Under the pieces are notes generated by a model. The model saw nothing but the letters and a program-made list of their open reading frames with translations, made no database searches and was not told the origin of the DNA. Position numbers and translations under genes: made by a program. Shown in pieces: positions 31,837 through 40,869 of a stretch of 46,304 bases of DNA. The stretch is taken from the NCBI GenBank assembly GCA_009838735.1, contig VXQZ01000055.1:1-46304 (forward strand). The letters run 5' to 3'. This DNA comes from Chloroflexota bacterium (GTDB taxonomy: Bacteria; Chloroflexota; Dehalococcoidia; Bin125). Position 1 is the stretch's first letter; each line of letters starts with the position of its first letter.

Positions 31837-32430
31837 TCAGTCCGCGAACGGCGCGTCGACGCCCGGCGGCATCCCCACGTTGAACGTGTTCAGGCCGATT
31901 GAGACGAGCGCGTAGTAGCCCATCACCGAGGCAACCTCGAACACACCGCTTTCGCCGATCATGCCCTTGAGCGTGTCGTAGGTCTCGTCCGATACGCGCT
32001 GCTTCTCAATCAGTTCACGCCCGAACTGGTAGACGGCCTGTTGGCGCTCGTCGCCGAAAAAGGGCTGTTCTCCGTCGCGGATTGCGTCGATCGCCCCCTC
32101 AGACACACCTGCGTTGACCGCCAGACGTGCGTGGGCCCAGAACTCGAAGTTGGCTCGCCAGTGACCGCCCATTGTGCAGATCGCGACCTCGAGCAGGTCG
32201 GCCGGCAGCGATGTCTGGTAGCGGATCGCGGCGCCCAGTTTCTGGATCGCATCACCAAGTTCGGGCGACTGGAACAAGGCGTTGAATGGCCCAATCAGCG
32301 CGCCGTCGGGACCAGCCAGTCCGCCGTGCTCGCGATCCGGGTTGCCTCGCGGCCCTGTGGTGATGTTGTCCCACAGCACCTGTTGGGCTTCGTCAAGATT
32401 GTCGTACGTTTGCGGTCCGAGTCGGGGCAT
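31837..32430 (-). CDS. Carboxymuconolactone decarboxylase/AhpD-like protein
   Basis: The 197-residue helical protein resembles the CMD/AhpD fold: LGAAIRYQTSLPADLLEVAI followed by CTMGGHWRANFEFWAHARLA, where CMD proteins have their active-site helix. The AhpD redox pair CxxC is absent, since only one Cys is seen in CTMGGHW, so alkyl-hydroperoxidase activity is unlikely. The ATG at 32430 follows AGGGAG with proper spacing, and a GTG at 32436 is too close. The gene starts 2 bases after the CoA-transferase stop, so it is co-translated with it. Confidence 0.82.
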   Translation of the reverse strand: MPRLGPQTYDNLDEAQQVLWDNITTGPRGNPDREHGGLAGPDGALIGPFNALFQSPELGDAIQKLGAAIRYQTSLPADLLEVAICTMGGHWRANFEFWAHARLAVNAGVSEGAIDAIRDGEQPFFGDERQQAVYQFGRELIEKQRVSDETYDTLKGMIGESGVFEVASVMGYYALVSIGLNTFNVGMPPGVDAPFAD

Positions 32431-32432
32431 GA

Positions 32433-35030
32433 TCACTCCCTGGAATCGTTGCTCGTTGCGAATGCGTTTCGAAATTGACCGGGCAGGAGCTCGTCGGGGT
32501 ATGCCGTGCCGACGAGGCCCCTGGCTTCCAGGTCCGCGACCTGATCATCCGAGTAGCCCAGCAGGTCGCAATAGATCTCGCGATTGTGCTCGCCGAGCTT
32601 GGCCGGCGGCGTTCTCAACTGGTTGGGCGTACGGCTCATGGTGAACGTGAGCCCCGGATAACGATGGGTGCCGACCCCGTCAATGGTCATCTGCTCGAAG
32701 AAGCCCACCTCGCGCAGATGCCGATCCGACAGCGCGTCGAACGGGTCGTTGAGCGGACCGGCGCAGATGCCGGCGGCCTGCAGCTTGTGGAACAGGTCTT
32801 CCTTGTTCCAGACCCTGGTTTCTTGCGCGATCAGTTCGTCGAGTGCATCAGAGTTGGCCAACCGCGCCGCCGCATGGGCGAAGCGAGTATCGAGCGGAGC
32901 ATGAGCCAGCTCCGACTGCACCGAGGCCTCGCCTGGCCCGGCGGCCAACGAGTCACACAGGGAGACGAACTCGGCGTCGGATCCGACGTCGATGGCGATC
33001 CATTGGTCATCGCCACGACAGGGATAGACGCCGTAGGGAGCGCGAATGTGGTGACTGTTGCCCTGGGACGGTGGGTTGACGCCGTTCATCGTGTACTGGA
33101 ACAGGTACTCGGCCAAGGTCGGGATGAACCCTTCATTGAGCGGCATCTCAACCTGTTGCCCCAGGCCGGTCTCCGCCCGGCGCCGGAGCGCCATCAACAC
33201 GGCGACGGCTCCCTGCACGCCGGACAACCCGTCGCTGGCCAGGGTCTCGCCGATCGCCTCGGGCCCCCGGTCCGGGTATCCACGCAGGTGCGTGTGTCCG
33301 ACCATCGCCTCGACATGCAGTCCGAACGCGCGATACGAGGAGTACGGACCATCGAGTCCAAAAGCTGGCATTCGCAGCATGACCAGCCGGGGATTGATTT
33401 CGCGTAGGACTTCCCAGGAGATGCCCGCCTTGTCCATGGTGGTCGGCACATTGTTCTCGACCAGCACATCACAATGCTTGATCAGCTCGAAGAACGCCTC
33501 GCGGCCCTCGGACGACATGATGTCGCAGGTCATCGAGCGCTTGTTCCGGGCGTGCGAGTTGAACGACGCAAATCGATTCCACGGATCGTCGCCGGGATCG
33601 GCGTCGGGATACTGAGGTTGCACGCCGATTTCGGCGCCCCGCAGCATCGTCTCGCGGGACTGGACGTTCTCCGCTCCGCGCGTGTACGGCTGGATCCGAT
33701 TGACCGGTTCCACATTGATCACGTCCGCGCCCCACTCGCCGAGCAATTGCGCGACGTGCGGCCCTGCCCAGACGACGGTGATCGCCGCGACGCGAATGCC
33801 TTCCAGCGGCAGATGCAGCGAGCTCGAAGGCCCCTCGGGCATGGGACGGCGCTGTTCCTCGAGCGGATCAGGCGGCGTCAGGTCGAGCACGACCCGGGAA
33901 TGCTCGCCGAGCCTGGGCGAACGCCTGGGGCGGGGAGGATGAGATTCACTCATTCGGAACGGGAATCCGGGGTACGGCAGCGCCGTCCCATGCCAGTGGG
34001 TGATTTCGTGCCACCAGTCACGCGAGGCAAGCTGCGGATCCTTGAGCACGTCGCGGACGGTCATCACGGCGCCGGCCAGCAGTCCGGCGGCTTGCGCCGA
34101 GGCAACCGCATCGACCTTGCTCAGGTCGGCGAGGTGCGCCTCGACGGCCTCGTCCACTCTGGCCCCGAACCCCGATCCCGGCCGCGGACCCGCCAGGAAG
34201 TCCTCATCCTCGAGCAGATCCTCGCGCTCAATCCAACGCAACAGGCGAGGCATCCGGTTGCCCGAGCCGACGATGTTCACGAACCCGTCGGCGCAGGGAT
34301 ACATGCCGAAACCGACGAGCCGGCGCGAGGGCAGCGCGCGACCGGGCGCGACGCCGCTGTACTCGGCAGCCACGAGTTGGATCGTTCGTCGATCGCGGCA
34401 TCCCGCCTGGCAGCGGTAGATGGAGATATCGATCCAGTCACCGGCCAATGGATCATCGGCGACCCGCTTGAGCGCGAGCAGGATCGCAAATGCAGCTGTT
34501 GCGCCGGCGTGATATCCGGCGTAGTGCCCGGCGACCTTGATCGGTTCGCGATCGGCGGCTCCGGTGGCATGGAGCGGGCCGCCGATCGCTTGCATCGTGA
34601 TCTCCGAACCGCGGTAGTGGCGGTAGGGCCCGGTCTGGCCATACGGAGTAATCGAGCAGAGAATCAGCTTGGGGTTGATCGCATGCAGCGTGTCCCAACT
34701 CCAGCCGGCCGTTTCCGCGTCGCCCGGGGGCAATGACTCGACCACCACATCGACGAGCTGCGCCAGGCGACGCACGGTGGCGGCGCCATCGTCGGTGTGT
34801 GGATCAAGCACGATCGACTGCTTGTTGGTATTCAAGTGCATGAACAGGCCGGAGGCCTCGGGATCAGCCTTGTTGTTGGGAAAGGGGCCGAACCGGCGCG
34901 ACGGATCGCCGCCGCGCGGCTCGGCCTTGATCACCCTAGCTCCGTAGTCGGCGAGCAGCTTCGTCGCGTACGGACCAGCGATGCCGCTGGTCAGATCGAG
35001 GACAGTGATTCCCTCCAGCGGACCGGTCAT
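32433..35030 (-). CDS. Fused tandem CaiB/BaiF family III CoA-transferase
   Basis: The 865-residue protein consists of two family III CoA-transferase domains of about 400 residues each. The first begins LEGITVLDLTSGIAGPYATK and the second LEGIRVAAITVVWAGPHVAQ. They move CoA between carboxylic acids through an aspartyl-CoA thioester. In the second domain the catalytic segment is TLASDGLSGVQGA with the Asp. In the first, the matching segment is GHYAGYHAG, where Asp appears replaced by Gly, so this half is probably inactive. Substrates are unknown. The ATG at 35030 has a GGGGAG site, and the CMD-like gene follows after 2 bases. Confidence 0.88.
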   Translation of the reverse strand: MTGPLEGITVLDLTSGIAGPYATKLLADYGARVIKAEPRGGDPSRRFGPFPNNKADPEASGLFMHLNTNKQSIVLDPHTDDGAATVRRLAQLVDVVVESLPPGDAETAGWSWDTLHAINPKLILCSITPYGQTGPYRHYRGSEITMQAIGGPLHATGAADREPIKVAGHYAGYHAGATAAFAILLALKRVADDPLAGDWIDISIYRCQAGCRDRRTIQLVAAEYSGVAPGRALPSRRLVGFGMYPCADGFVNIVGSGNRMPRLLRWIEREDLLEDEDFLAGPRPGSGFGARVDEAVEAHLADLSKVDAVASAQAAGLLAGAVMTVRDVLKDPQLASRDWWHEITHWHGTALPYPGFPFRMSESHPPRPRRSPRLGEHSRVVLDLTPPDPLEEQRRPMPEGPSSSLHLPLEGIRVAAITVVWAGPHVAQLLGEWGADVINVEPVNRIQPYTRGAENVQSRETMLRGAEIGVQPQYPDADPGDDPWNRFASFNSHARNKRSMTCDIMSSEGREAFFELIKHCDVLVENNVPTTMDKAGISWEVLREINPRLVMLRMPAFGLDGPYSSYRAFGLHVEAMVGHTHLRGYPDRGPEAIGETLASDGLSGVQGAVAVLMALRRRAETGLGQQVEMPLNEGFIPTLAEYLFQYTMNGVNPPSQGNSHHIRAPYGVYPCRGDDQWIAIDVGSDAEFVSLCDSLAAGPGEASVQSELAHAPLDTRFAHAAARLANSDALDELIAQETRVWNKEDLFHKLQAAGICAGPLNDPFDALSDRHLREVGFFEQMTIDGVGTHRYPGLTFTMSRTPNQLRTPPAKLGEHNREIYCDLLGYSDDQVADLEARGLVGTAYPDELLPGQFRNAFATSNDSRE

Positions 35031-35046
35031 ACGACTCCCCGACGAA

Positions 35047-35087
35047 GCGGCTGGTTCTCAAACGGGCATGCACACCCGTCCAGCCGC
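35047..35087. other. Bulged hairpin in the leader of the CoA-transferase gene
   Basis: GCGGCTGG (35047-35054) pairs with CCAGCCGC (35080-35087), and the inner ACGGG (35062-35066) pairs with CCCGT (35075-35079). A 7-base one-sided bulge separates the stems. It lies 17 bases upstream of the CoA-transferase start, after the acyl-CoA dehydrogenase-like gene. It could end transcription or restrain translation; no T-run follows. Confidence 0.45.
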
Positions 35088-35148
35088 TCTGATGCGGTCA
35101 TGCTAAGCCACAACTCCGAAACTGAACGAATGATGCGTGAACGCCGAG

Positions 35149-36309
35149 CTAACGGGCGCGCCGGGCAGGCAATCCGAGCATTGGACGCGCTCCTGCATCA
35201 AAGTTCCACTCCAGCGCGGCGCCATGTTGGCGAGCCGTCTGCAGATCGCGCCAGCGCCGCTCCAGGGTCCAGCTCCGGCGGGCGGCGTTCGTGCCGCTGG
35301 CGCGAAACAGACGCTCGACGGCGTCGGCGCTGGCGTGCACCGCGTGTACGTTGGCCAACCGGCACCGCGCCAACTGACTCGCATCGGGTTCGCCCGCTTC
35401 CACCGACGGCCAGGCTCGCGTCCACGCCTCCTGCACGAATGCCCGAGCCGCGGCGACCTCAGCCTGGGCTCGGGCGAAATCGAGCCGGAACCGCTCCCGC
35501 TCTCGCAGGGCCGAGCTGTCGCCTGTCGTGGCCTCGGATGCGGCATTTGCGAGATCGTCGAGCGCGCCCTGGGCGGTTCCCACGGCATGCCCGGCGTTGG
35601 CGATCCAGGCGACGAGCGAACGGTCGGGCACACGCCATTGTGGGCCTTCCGCTGCAGGTTGATCGAGCGCCGCCCAGGTGTGTCCCTGCTGGACGAACGC
35701 GTCCTCCAGTTCCCAGTCATGGCTTCCGGTTCCCTGTAGACCCATAGCGTCCCAGGTCTTGATGACCTTGCCGGCTCGTTGCGGCAGGAGTGCGAAGCGG
35801 ACCTGATCGTCGAAGTCCACGAAGGTGGCCACGATGTGCGTCGCGTGCTCCACCCCGCTGACAAAGTTCAGCCGTCCGCTCAAGCGATAGCCCGAAACGT
35901 CTGCTTGAGCGGTCGTCATCACCCGAGATGATCCGACGATTCGACATCGAGGACCACCTGGTTCCTCTCCGCCAATCATCTGACTCAGCACCGCGTTGGG
36001 CAGCCAGGCGGCCAGCAACGACACCTCGCTGGCGATCATCACGACCCACGCTGTGGACGCGTCGGCGTGCGCCAACGCTTCGATCACGTGGAAGACGACC
36101 AGCGGATGCGCCTGCTCTCCGTAGCTGCGGCCGGGGATATTCATGCGGAACAGCCCCCGGTCGGTGATGGCGTCGATCACATCGGGGGTGACGCTTCCGC
36201 GGGCCTCGATCTCGTCGGCGCAGGCGCGGATCATCGGTTCCAGCTCTCGCGCCCGGTGGACGAGCTGATGCTCCTCGTACGCCGCGAACGGGTGGTGGGC
36301 GGTGGACAT
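35149..36309 (-). CDS. Acyl-CoA dehydrogenase-fold flavoprotein, group D monooxygenase-like
   Basis: The 386-residue protein has the acyl-CoA dehydrogenase fold: an N-terminal helical part, a middle beta domain (SGRLNFVSGVEHATHIV) and a C-terminal helical part. The end contains SWTLERRWRDLQTARQHGAA, as in DszC/HpaH-type flavin-dependent monooxygenases, and the glutamate base of true acyl-CoA dehydrogenases is not evident. It would use reduced FMN or FAD to oxygenate a substrate. It lies upstream of the CoA-transferase on the same strand and divergent from the aminotransferase, across 66 bases. A reductase partner is not seen nearby. Confidence 0.82.
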   Translation of the reverse strand: MSTAHHPFAAYEEHQLVHRARELEPMIRACADEIEARGSVTPDVIDAITDRGLFRMNIPGRSYGEQAHPLVVFHVIEALAHADASTAWVVMIASEVSLLAAWLPNAVLSQMIGGEEPGGPRCRIVGSSRVMTTAQADVSGYRLSGRLNFVSGVEHATHIVATFVDFDDQVRFALLPQRAGKVIKTWDAMGLQGTGSHDWELEDAFVQQGHTWAALDQPAAEGPQWRVPDRSLVAWIANAGHAVGTAQGALDDLANAASEATTGDSSALRERERFRLDFARAQAEVAAARAFVQEAWTRAWPSVEAGEPDASQLARCRLANVHAVHASADAVERLFRASGTNAARRSWTLERRWRDLQTARQHGAALEWNFDAGARPMLGLPARRAR

Positions 36310-36375
36310 GAACGCAGGGTAGAGGCGGGCCTAGACTGCGCGACAACAGGATTCGGCGAGGGATTGAGGCACGAG

Positions 36376-37620
36376 ATGACGACTGAGCGACCACGATCTG
36401 CCGACGAAGCGCTGCGAGAGCGAGCGCGCTCAGTGATCCCCAACGGCATGTACGGACACCAGAACGCGGCAATCATGCCCAAGAACTTCCCTCAGTTCTT
36501 CGCGCGCGGCGAGGGCTCGCACCTCTGGGACGTCGACGGCAACGAGTACATCGACTACCTCTGCGCCTACGGTCCCATCCTGCTCGGCTACCAGCACCCG
36601 GCGGTCGACGAGGCGGCGGCCGAAGCGCAAGGGGCCGGCGACTGCTTCAACGGACCCTCGCCAAAGATGGTCGAACTGGCAGAGCTGTTGGTCGAGATCA
36701 CCCCGTGGGCGGACTGGGCCTGGATGGCCAAGAACGGCACGGACGCCACGGTGTACGCGGGTTCGGTCGCTCGTACGGCGACCGGGCGCAGCACGATCCT
36801 GCGCGCGCACAACGGGTACCACGGCGCCTCGCCGTCCTGGATGAACCCACAGGACATGTCCGCCCAGGCTGACGGCACGCTCGAGTACGAGTACAACGAT
36901 CTGGAGTCGGTGCGGGGAGCGGTCGACGCTGCGGAAGGCGACGCGGCCGCGATCATCGTCTCTGCGTTCAAGCATGACGTGGGCATCGACCAGGAGCTGC
37001 CGACGGTTGAGTTCGCCCGAGGCGTCCGCGAACTCTGCGACGCGAACGGCATCGTCCTGATCCTCGATGACGTTCGGGGCGGTTTCCGCATCGACATGGC
37101 CGGTAGCTGGGCGCCGCTGGGCGTCGATCCTGACCTGAGCGCCTACTGCAAGGCGATCGGCAATGGGCATCCGATCTCGGCCTTGATGGGACGCGAGAGC
37201 CTGAGCGAAGCGGTGGCCAAGACCTTTGCGACCGGTTCGTACTGGTTCTCCGCTGCGCCGATGGCCGCCGCTCAGGCCACCCTCGAGACCATGCTGGAGA
37301 CCGACGGCATCGCCCACCTCGACCGAGTCGGTAGCGCATTGCGCGCCGGCTGGCAGCAGGCAGCCGACTCGCACGGCGTCGGCATTCGCCAGACTGGTCC
37401 GGTGTCGATCCCCTTGATGCTGTTCGACGGTGACGACTTTTCGACTCGCGAAGTGCCTCGTGCGTACCGGTTCTCGGCCGAACTTGCCGATCGAGGCGTC
37501 TACCTGCACCCGGTGCACAACGGCTTCCTCTCGACGGCGCTATCAGACGAGGATGTCGCTCACACGCTCGAGGCCTCCGACGAAGCGTTCGCGGTGGTCG
37601 CAGCCGAGTTTGGCGATTAA
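36376..37620 (+). CDS. Class III PLP aminotransferase (glutamate-1-semialdehyde aminomutase-like)
   Basis: The 414-residue protein matches class III aminotransferases. It has RGEGSHLWDVDGNEYIDYLC, then HNGYHG and LILDDVRGGFRI with the Asp that contacts the PLP nitrogen. The Schiff-base lysine is K259 in AYCKAIGNGHPISALMG. It is closest in layout to glutamate-1-semialdehyde 2,1-aminomutases, but the neighbourhood is catabolic and shows no heme genes, so another amine or keto acid is likely. The ATG at 36376 follows GAGGCACGAG. Its TAA interleaves with the stop of the convergent MFS gene. Confidence 0.85.
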   Translation: MTTERPRSADEALRERARSVIPNGMYGHQNAAIMPKNFPQFFARGEGSHLWDVDGNEYIDYLCAYGPILLGYQHPAVDEAAAEAQGAGDCFNGPSPKMVELAELLVEITPWADWAWMAKNGTDATVYAGSVARTATGRSTILRAHNGYHGASPSWMNPQDMSAQADGTLEYEYNDLESVRGAVDAAEGDAAAIIVSAFKHDVGIDQELPTVEFARGVRELCDANGIVLILDDVRGGFRIDMAGSWAPLGVDPDLSAYCKAIGNGHPISALMGRESLSEAVAKTFATGSYWFSAAPMAAAQATLETMLETDGIAHLDRVGSALRAGWQQAADSHGVGIRQTGPVSIPLMLFDGDDFSTREVPRAYRFSAELADRGVYLHPVHNGFLSTALSDEDVAHTLEASDEAFAVVAAEFGD

Positions 37621-39482
37621 CGTCCGCGGCGCGGATAGAGCAACGAGAGCGCCAGGCCAACGCCGGCGCCGATCATCGCGGCTGCGACAATCGAACGCCG
37701 CAGCGAGACTGCCCCTCCGCTTCCGTTGCTTGCTTCGTCCAATGGCGGCAGCGATGGATATTGCTGACGCAGTTCCAGATCGAAGACTTGGGCGGCGCCG
37801 TTGAACGCCTGAGGGCGCTTCGGCTCCAGCACCGGGAACTCGATCACCCGATTGACCACTGGCGAGTCGGGTTCCGGCTCCGGACGCTCAACGCTGACGG
37901 CGGGTGGCAACTCGGCGCTGCGCAGGCGAATCTCCTTCATCCTCAGAATCGCCAAAACGGAAATCAGCACAATGGCGGCCGCGAGCAGGAAGTTGTCGGT
38001 GATGGCCGTCGCCACCGCAGTCTGTACTTGCGGCTCGGCCACAGCCCAGATCTCAGGCCCCAGATCCTCCACGAGACCCTCCCGGAACAGTGGATCGACC
38101 AGTTTTTCGGGTTGAATCCGCTCAACCAGGTCAGGACTCAATCGTTCCACAAGGCCGCTGGCCAGGCGCGCGTTGAAGAGCGCTCCGATCACACCAATCC
38201 CAATGACCCCGCCGACCTGCTGAAAGAACTGGTTGAAGGCCGAGACGATGCCGAGGAATTTCTGCGGCGCCGCATTCTGCGACGCGATCGACATGACCGG
38301 CATCATCAGACCCATGCCCGCGCCGAAGAGGAACATGCGACCCAGCACGCCTGGAATGGTCGTCTCGCGAGTCATCGTCGAGAGCAACAGCATCGAGCCG
38401 AGCATCATCAACGATCCGGTCGCCGCCAGGATCTTGTAGCGACCGGTTCGGGACATGATCTGTCCGGAGACGATCGACGCCGCGACCGAGACAAGGATCA
38501 TCGGTCCCATGACCAGGCCGGCCGTCGCCGCGTCGACGCCGATACCCACCTGCAGGTAGAACTGCAGATAGACGAACACGCCCATCATGCCGACGCCGAT
38601 GAAGAAGTTGACCACGGCCGCAGTCGCGATCGTGTGGATCCGGAACAGCTGCAATGGGACGATCGGCTGCTCGGCTCGTCGTTCGACCCTGATGAAGAGG
38701 AACAGGGACAACGCCGAGATCAGGAACAGCGCCAGCGTCTGCGGCGCCAGCCAGCCCCACTGGGACGCGAGGCTGAGCGCGATCAACGCCTGGATCAACG
38801 TGATCGAGAGCGTCAGCACGCCGGCCACATCGATGTTGAGCTCACGCTTCGGCGGTCGCAGCCAGGGCACCTTGAGCGCGACCACGGCAACGACCACGGG
38901 GCCGAAAATCAGCATGATCCAGAAGACCCAGCGCCAGGACAGCGTCTCGGTCAGCACCCCGCCAACCGGCGCGCCGATCAGGCTGGAGAGCGCAAAGACA
39001 CCACCGAACAGCCCAATGAACCGTCCCCGTTCGGCCGGCGCATAGAGGTCGCCCACGACCGAGAACGAGGAGGTCATCAGGATCGCCGCGCCGACGCCCT
39101 GGACGGCGCGGAACGCAATCAACTCATAGATGCCCGGCGCGAACCCGCACAGCGCCGAGCCAATCAGGAACATCGTCATGCCGGCCAGCAAGAGCGGCTT
39201 GCGGCCGAACATGTCGCCCAGCGTGCCGGCGATCGGAATCGTCACGACCTGCGCCATGATGAACGACTGGATCAGCCACGGATATAGCTCAAGGCCACCC
39301 AGATCGGACACGATCTGCGGCATTGCCGGGCTGACCACGCTCTGCTCGAGCGCAGCCAGGAACATGCCGAGCAGAGCGCCACCGATGATCAGCCGCTTCG
39401 TGCGCCTTGGGAGGTCGATTCCCAGCGGACGCTGCTCGTCGGGCGGAGACTGCAAGTCGTCCGAACTGGTCTGAATAGCCAC
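37617..39482 (-). CDS. MFS exporter, DHA2 (14-helix) family
   Basis: The 621-residue membrane protein has the DHA2 start GMFLAALEQSVVSPAMPQIV and the loop motif GTLGDMFGRKPLLLAG, then about fourteen helices. A cytoplasmic Pro-rich segment (PPAVSVERPEPEPDSP) and one more hydrophobic stretch close to the C-terminus are unusual additions. DHA2 pumps exchange protons for drugs, dyes or metabolites. The start is GTG at 39482 with no clear ribosome site. A promoter-like TTGACG and an inverted repeat lie upstream, so the message may be almost leaderless. Confidence 0.9.
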   Translation of the reverse strand: MAIQTSSDDLQSPPDEQRPLGIDLPRRTKRLIIGGALLGMFLAALEQSVVSPAMPQIVSDLGGLELYPWLIQSFIMAQVVTIPIAGTLGDMFGRKPLLLAGMTMFLIGSALCGFAPGIYELIAFRAVQGVGAAILMTSSFSVVGDLYAPAERGRFIGLFGGVFALSSLIGAPVGGVLTETLSWRWVFWIMLIFGPVVVAVVALKVPWLRPPKRELNIDVAGVLTLSITLIQALIALSLASQWGWLAPQTLALFLISALSLFLFIRVERRAEQPIVPLQLFRIHTIATAAVVNFFIGVGMMGVFVYLQFYLQVGIGVDAATAGLVMGPMILVSVAASIVSGQIMSRTGRYKILAATGSLMMLGSMLLLSTMTRETTIPGVLGRMFLFGAGMGLMMPVMSIASQNAAPQKFLGIVSAFNQFFQQVGGVIGIGVIGALFNARLASGLVERLSPDLVERIQPEKLVDPLFREGLVEDLGPEIWAVAEPQVQTAVATAITDNFLLAAAIVLISVLAILRMKEIRLRSAELPPAVSVERPEPEPDSPVVNRVIEFPVLEPKRPQAFNGAAQVFDLELRQQYPSLPPLDEASNGSGGAVSLRRSIVAAAMIGAGVGLALSLLYPRRGR

Positions 39483-39502
39483 GTAGATATGTTTCGGATG
39501 CT

Positions 39503-39527
39503 CGAACCAAACGTCAATGTACGTTCG
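39503..39527. promoter_or_regulatory. Nested inverted repeats in a divergent promoter
   Basis: CGAAC (39503-39507) and GTTCG (39523-39527) flank AACGT (39510-39514) and ACGTT (39521-39525). On the minus strand TTGACG, a -35-like hexamer, lies in the middle, about 30 bases from the MFS start. This is where a TetR- or MarR-type repressor of an exporter gene would bind. The amidohydrolase gene lies on the other side. Confidence 0.35.
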
Positions 39528-39619
39528 CCGGCAGGGTCGCTCAATCCAGCAATAGTTCGAGACGCACTGCTAACCTGATTACATCTCAAATCGCTCTCGC
39601 CGGTAGGAAGGAACACCCC

Positions 39620-40801
39620 ATGGCCGAGATGATCTGCGATCGCATCAAGGTGATCGACTCCGACACCCACGTCTCTGAACCGGAGACGCTGTGGACCGAC
39701 CGGATTTCGACCAAGAAGTGGGGCGACCTCGTGCCCCACGTGATCTTCGACCCGGAGATCAACGAAGATCGCTGGGTCATGGGCGGCAAGAAGTTCATGC
39801 CCACCGCCGGCGCTGCGATGGCCGGCTGGAAGTCGCCGCCGCCCAACCACCCGCCCAGCCTGAAGGAAGCCGACCACGGCAGTTGGGAGATTCACGAGCG
39901 CCTCGAGCGGATGGACGAGTACGGCATGTACGCCCAAGTCGTCTACCCCAATGTCGGCGGCTTCGGCTCGGGCAACTTCCTCCAGATGACCGACGACGAG
40001 CTGCGGCTCGACTGCGTCCGCGCCTACAACGACTTCCTCGTCGACTGGACTTCAGTTGAGCCCAAGCGCTTTATCCCGATCATGGCGATGCCGTTCTGGG
40101 ACACTCAGGCGTGCGTCGACGAGATGCAGCGCGCCTACGACCGCGGTCACCGCGGCGTGCTGATGACCAATCAGCCGCACACCTTCGGCCTGCCCCGCAT
40201 CACCGAGGACCACTGGGACCCGATCTGGAACCAGGCGCAGGACATGGGCCTGTCGATCAACTTCCACATCGGCTCCGGCGACCTGACCGAGCTGCGCAAC
40301 GTGACCGTCGACAACGGCCGCCAGGCCGCCTACGCCAAGTCGACCGTCAAGCTGTTCCTCGACAACTCCAACGCCGTGCTCGACATCATCCTCTCGGGCA
40401 TGTGCCACCGCTTCCCCGAGCTGAAGTTCGTCTCGGTCGAGTCGGGCGTCGGCTGGATTCCCTATCTGCTCGAGGCGATGGACTGGCAGTGGAAGAACTC
40501 CGGCTGCCTTGAAGAGCACCCGGAGATGGACTTGCTCCCCTCCGAGTACTTCAAGCGACAGTGCTACGGCTGCTTCTGGTTCGAGGAAGACTCGGTCGTC
40601 CAGGCGATCGAACAGCTCGGCTCCGAGAACTTCATGTTCGAGACCGACTTCCCCCATCCGACCTCGATGTCGCCGGGACCGAACTCGGTCGCGCGCAACC
40701 CCAAGCAGCACGTCGAGGAAGTCCTCAGCGTCCTCCCCGAGGAAGACCTCCTCAACGTCCTCCAGCGCAACGCGATGAAGGTCTACAACTTCGAGGTGTA
40801 G
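39620..40801 (+). CDS. Amidohydrolase family 2 (metal-dependent hydrolase/decarboxylase)
   Basis: The 393-residue TIM-barrel protein has VIDSDTHVSEPETLW at the start, the first metal motif being DTHVSEP where many family members have DxHxH/E. INFHIGSGD, VSVESGVGWIPYL and FETDFPHP follow, with the active-site His, Glu and Asp. It may decarboxylate or hydrolyse an aromatic or related acid. The AAGGAACACCCC site precedes the ATG at 39620. Codon choice is extremely C-ending, like the thiolase gene, which suggests high expression. A strong terminator follows. Confidence 0.88.
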   Translation: MAEMICDRIKVIDSDTHVSEPETLWTDRISTKKWGDLVPHVIFDPEINEDRWVMGGKKFMPTAGAAMAGWKSPPPNHPPSLKEADHGSWEIHERLERMDEYGMYAQVVYPNVGGFGSGNFLQMTDDELRLDCVRAYNDFLVDWTSVEPKRFIPIMAMPFWDTQACVDEMQRAYDRGHRGVLMTNQPHTFGLPRITEDHWDPIWNQAQDMGLSINFHIGSGDLTELRNVTVDNGRQAAYAKSTVKLFLDNSNAVLDIILSGMCHRFPELKFVSVESGVGWIPYLLEAMDWQWKNSGCLEEHPEMDLLPSEYFKRQCYGCFWFEEDSVVQAIEQLGSENFMFETDFPHPTSMSPGPNSVARNPKQHVEEVLSVLPEEDLLNVLQRNAMKVYNFEV

Positions 40802-40828
40802 AACCTGAATCGTCGGAAGACCAACCAC

Positions 40829-40856
40829 CGCGCCGGGCCCTCAGGGGTCCGGCGCG
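40829..40856 (+). terminator. Intrinsic terminator after the amidohydrolase gene
   Basis: CGCGCCGGGCCC (40829-40840) pairs with GGGTCCGGCGCG (40845-40856) through 12 pairs including one G-U. The loop is TCAG, and the T-rich TTGCGTTT follows. Confidence 0.8.
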
Positions 40857-40869
40857 TTGCGTTTGGTTC

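Noticed and set aside
31837-32430. CMD-like protein as an alkyl-hydroperoxidase
   Set aside because: The CxxC redox pair needed for AhpD activity is missing.
33474-34736. 420-residue open frame antisense to the CoA-transferase
   Set aside because: The opposite strand has an intact two-domain enzyme; this frame is compositionally a shadow.
37761-39287. 508-residue open frame antisense to the MFS gene
   Set aside because: It is rich in Arg, His, Asp and Gln, has low-complexity composition typical of a shadow in GC-rich DNA, and matches no family.
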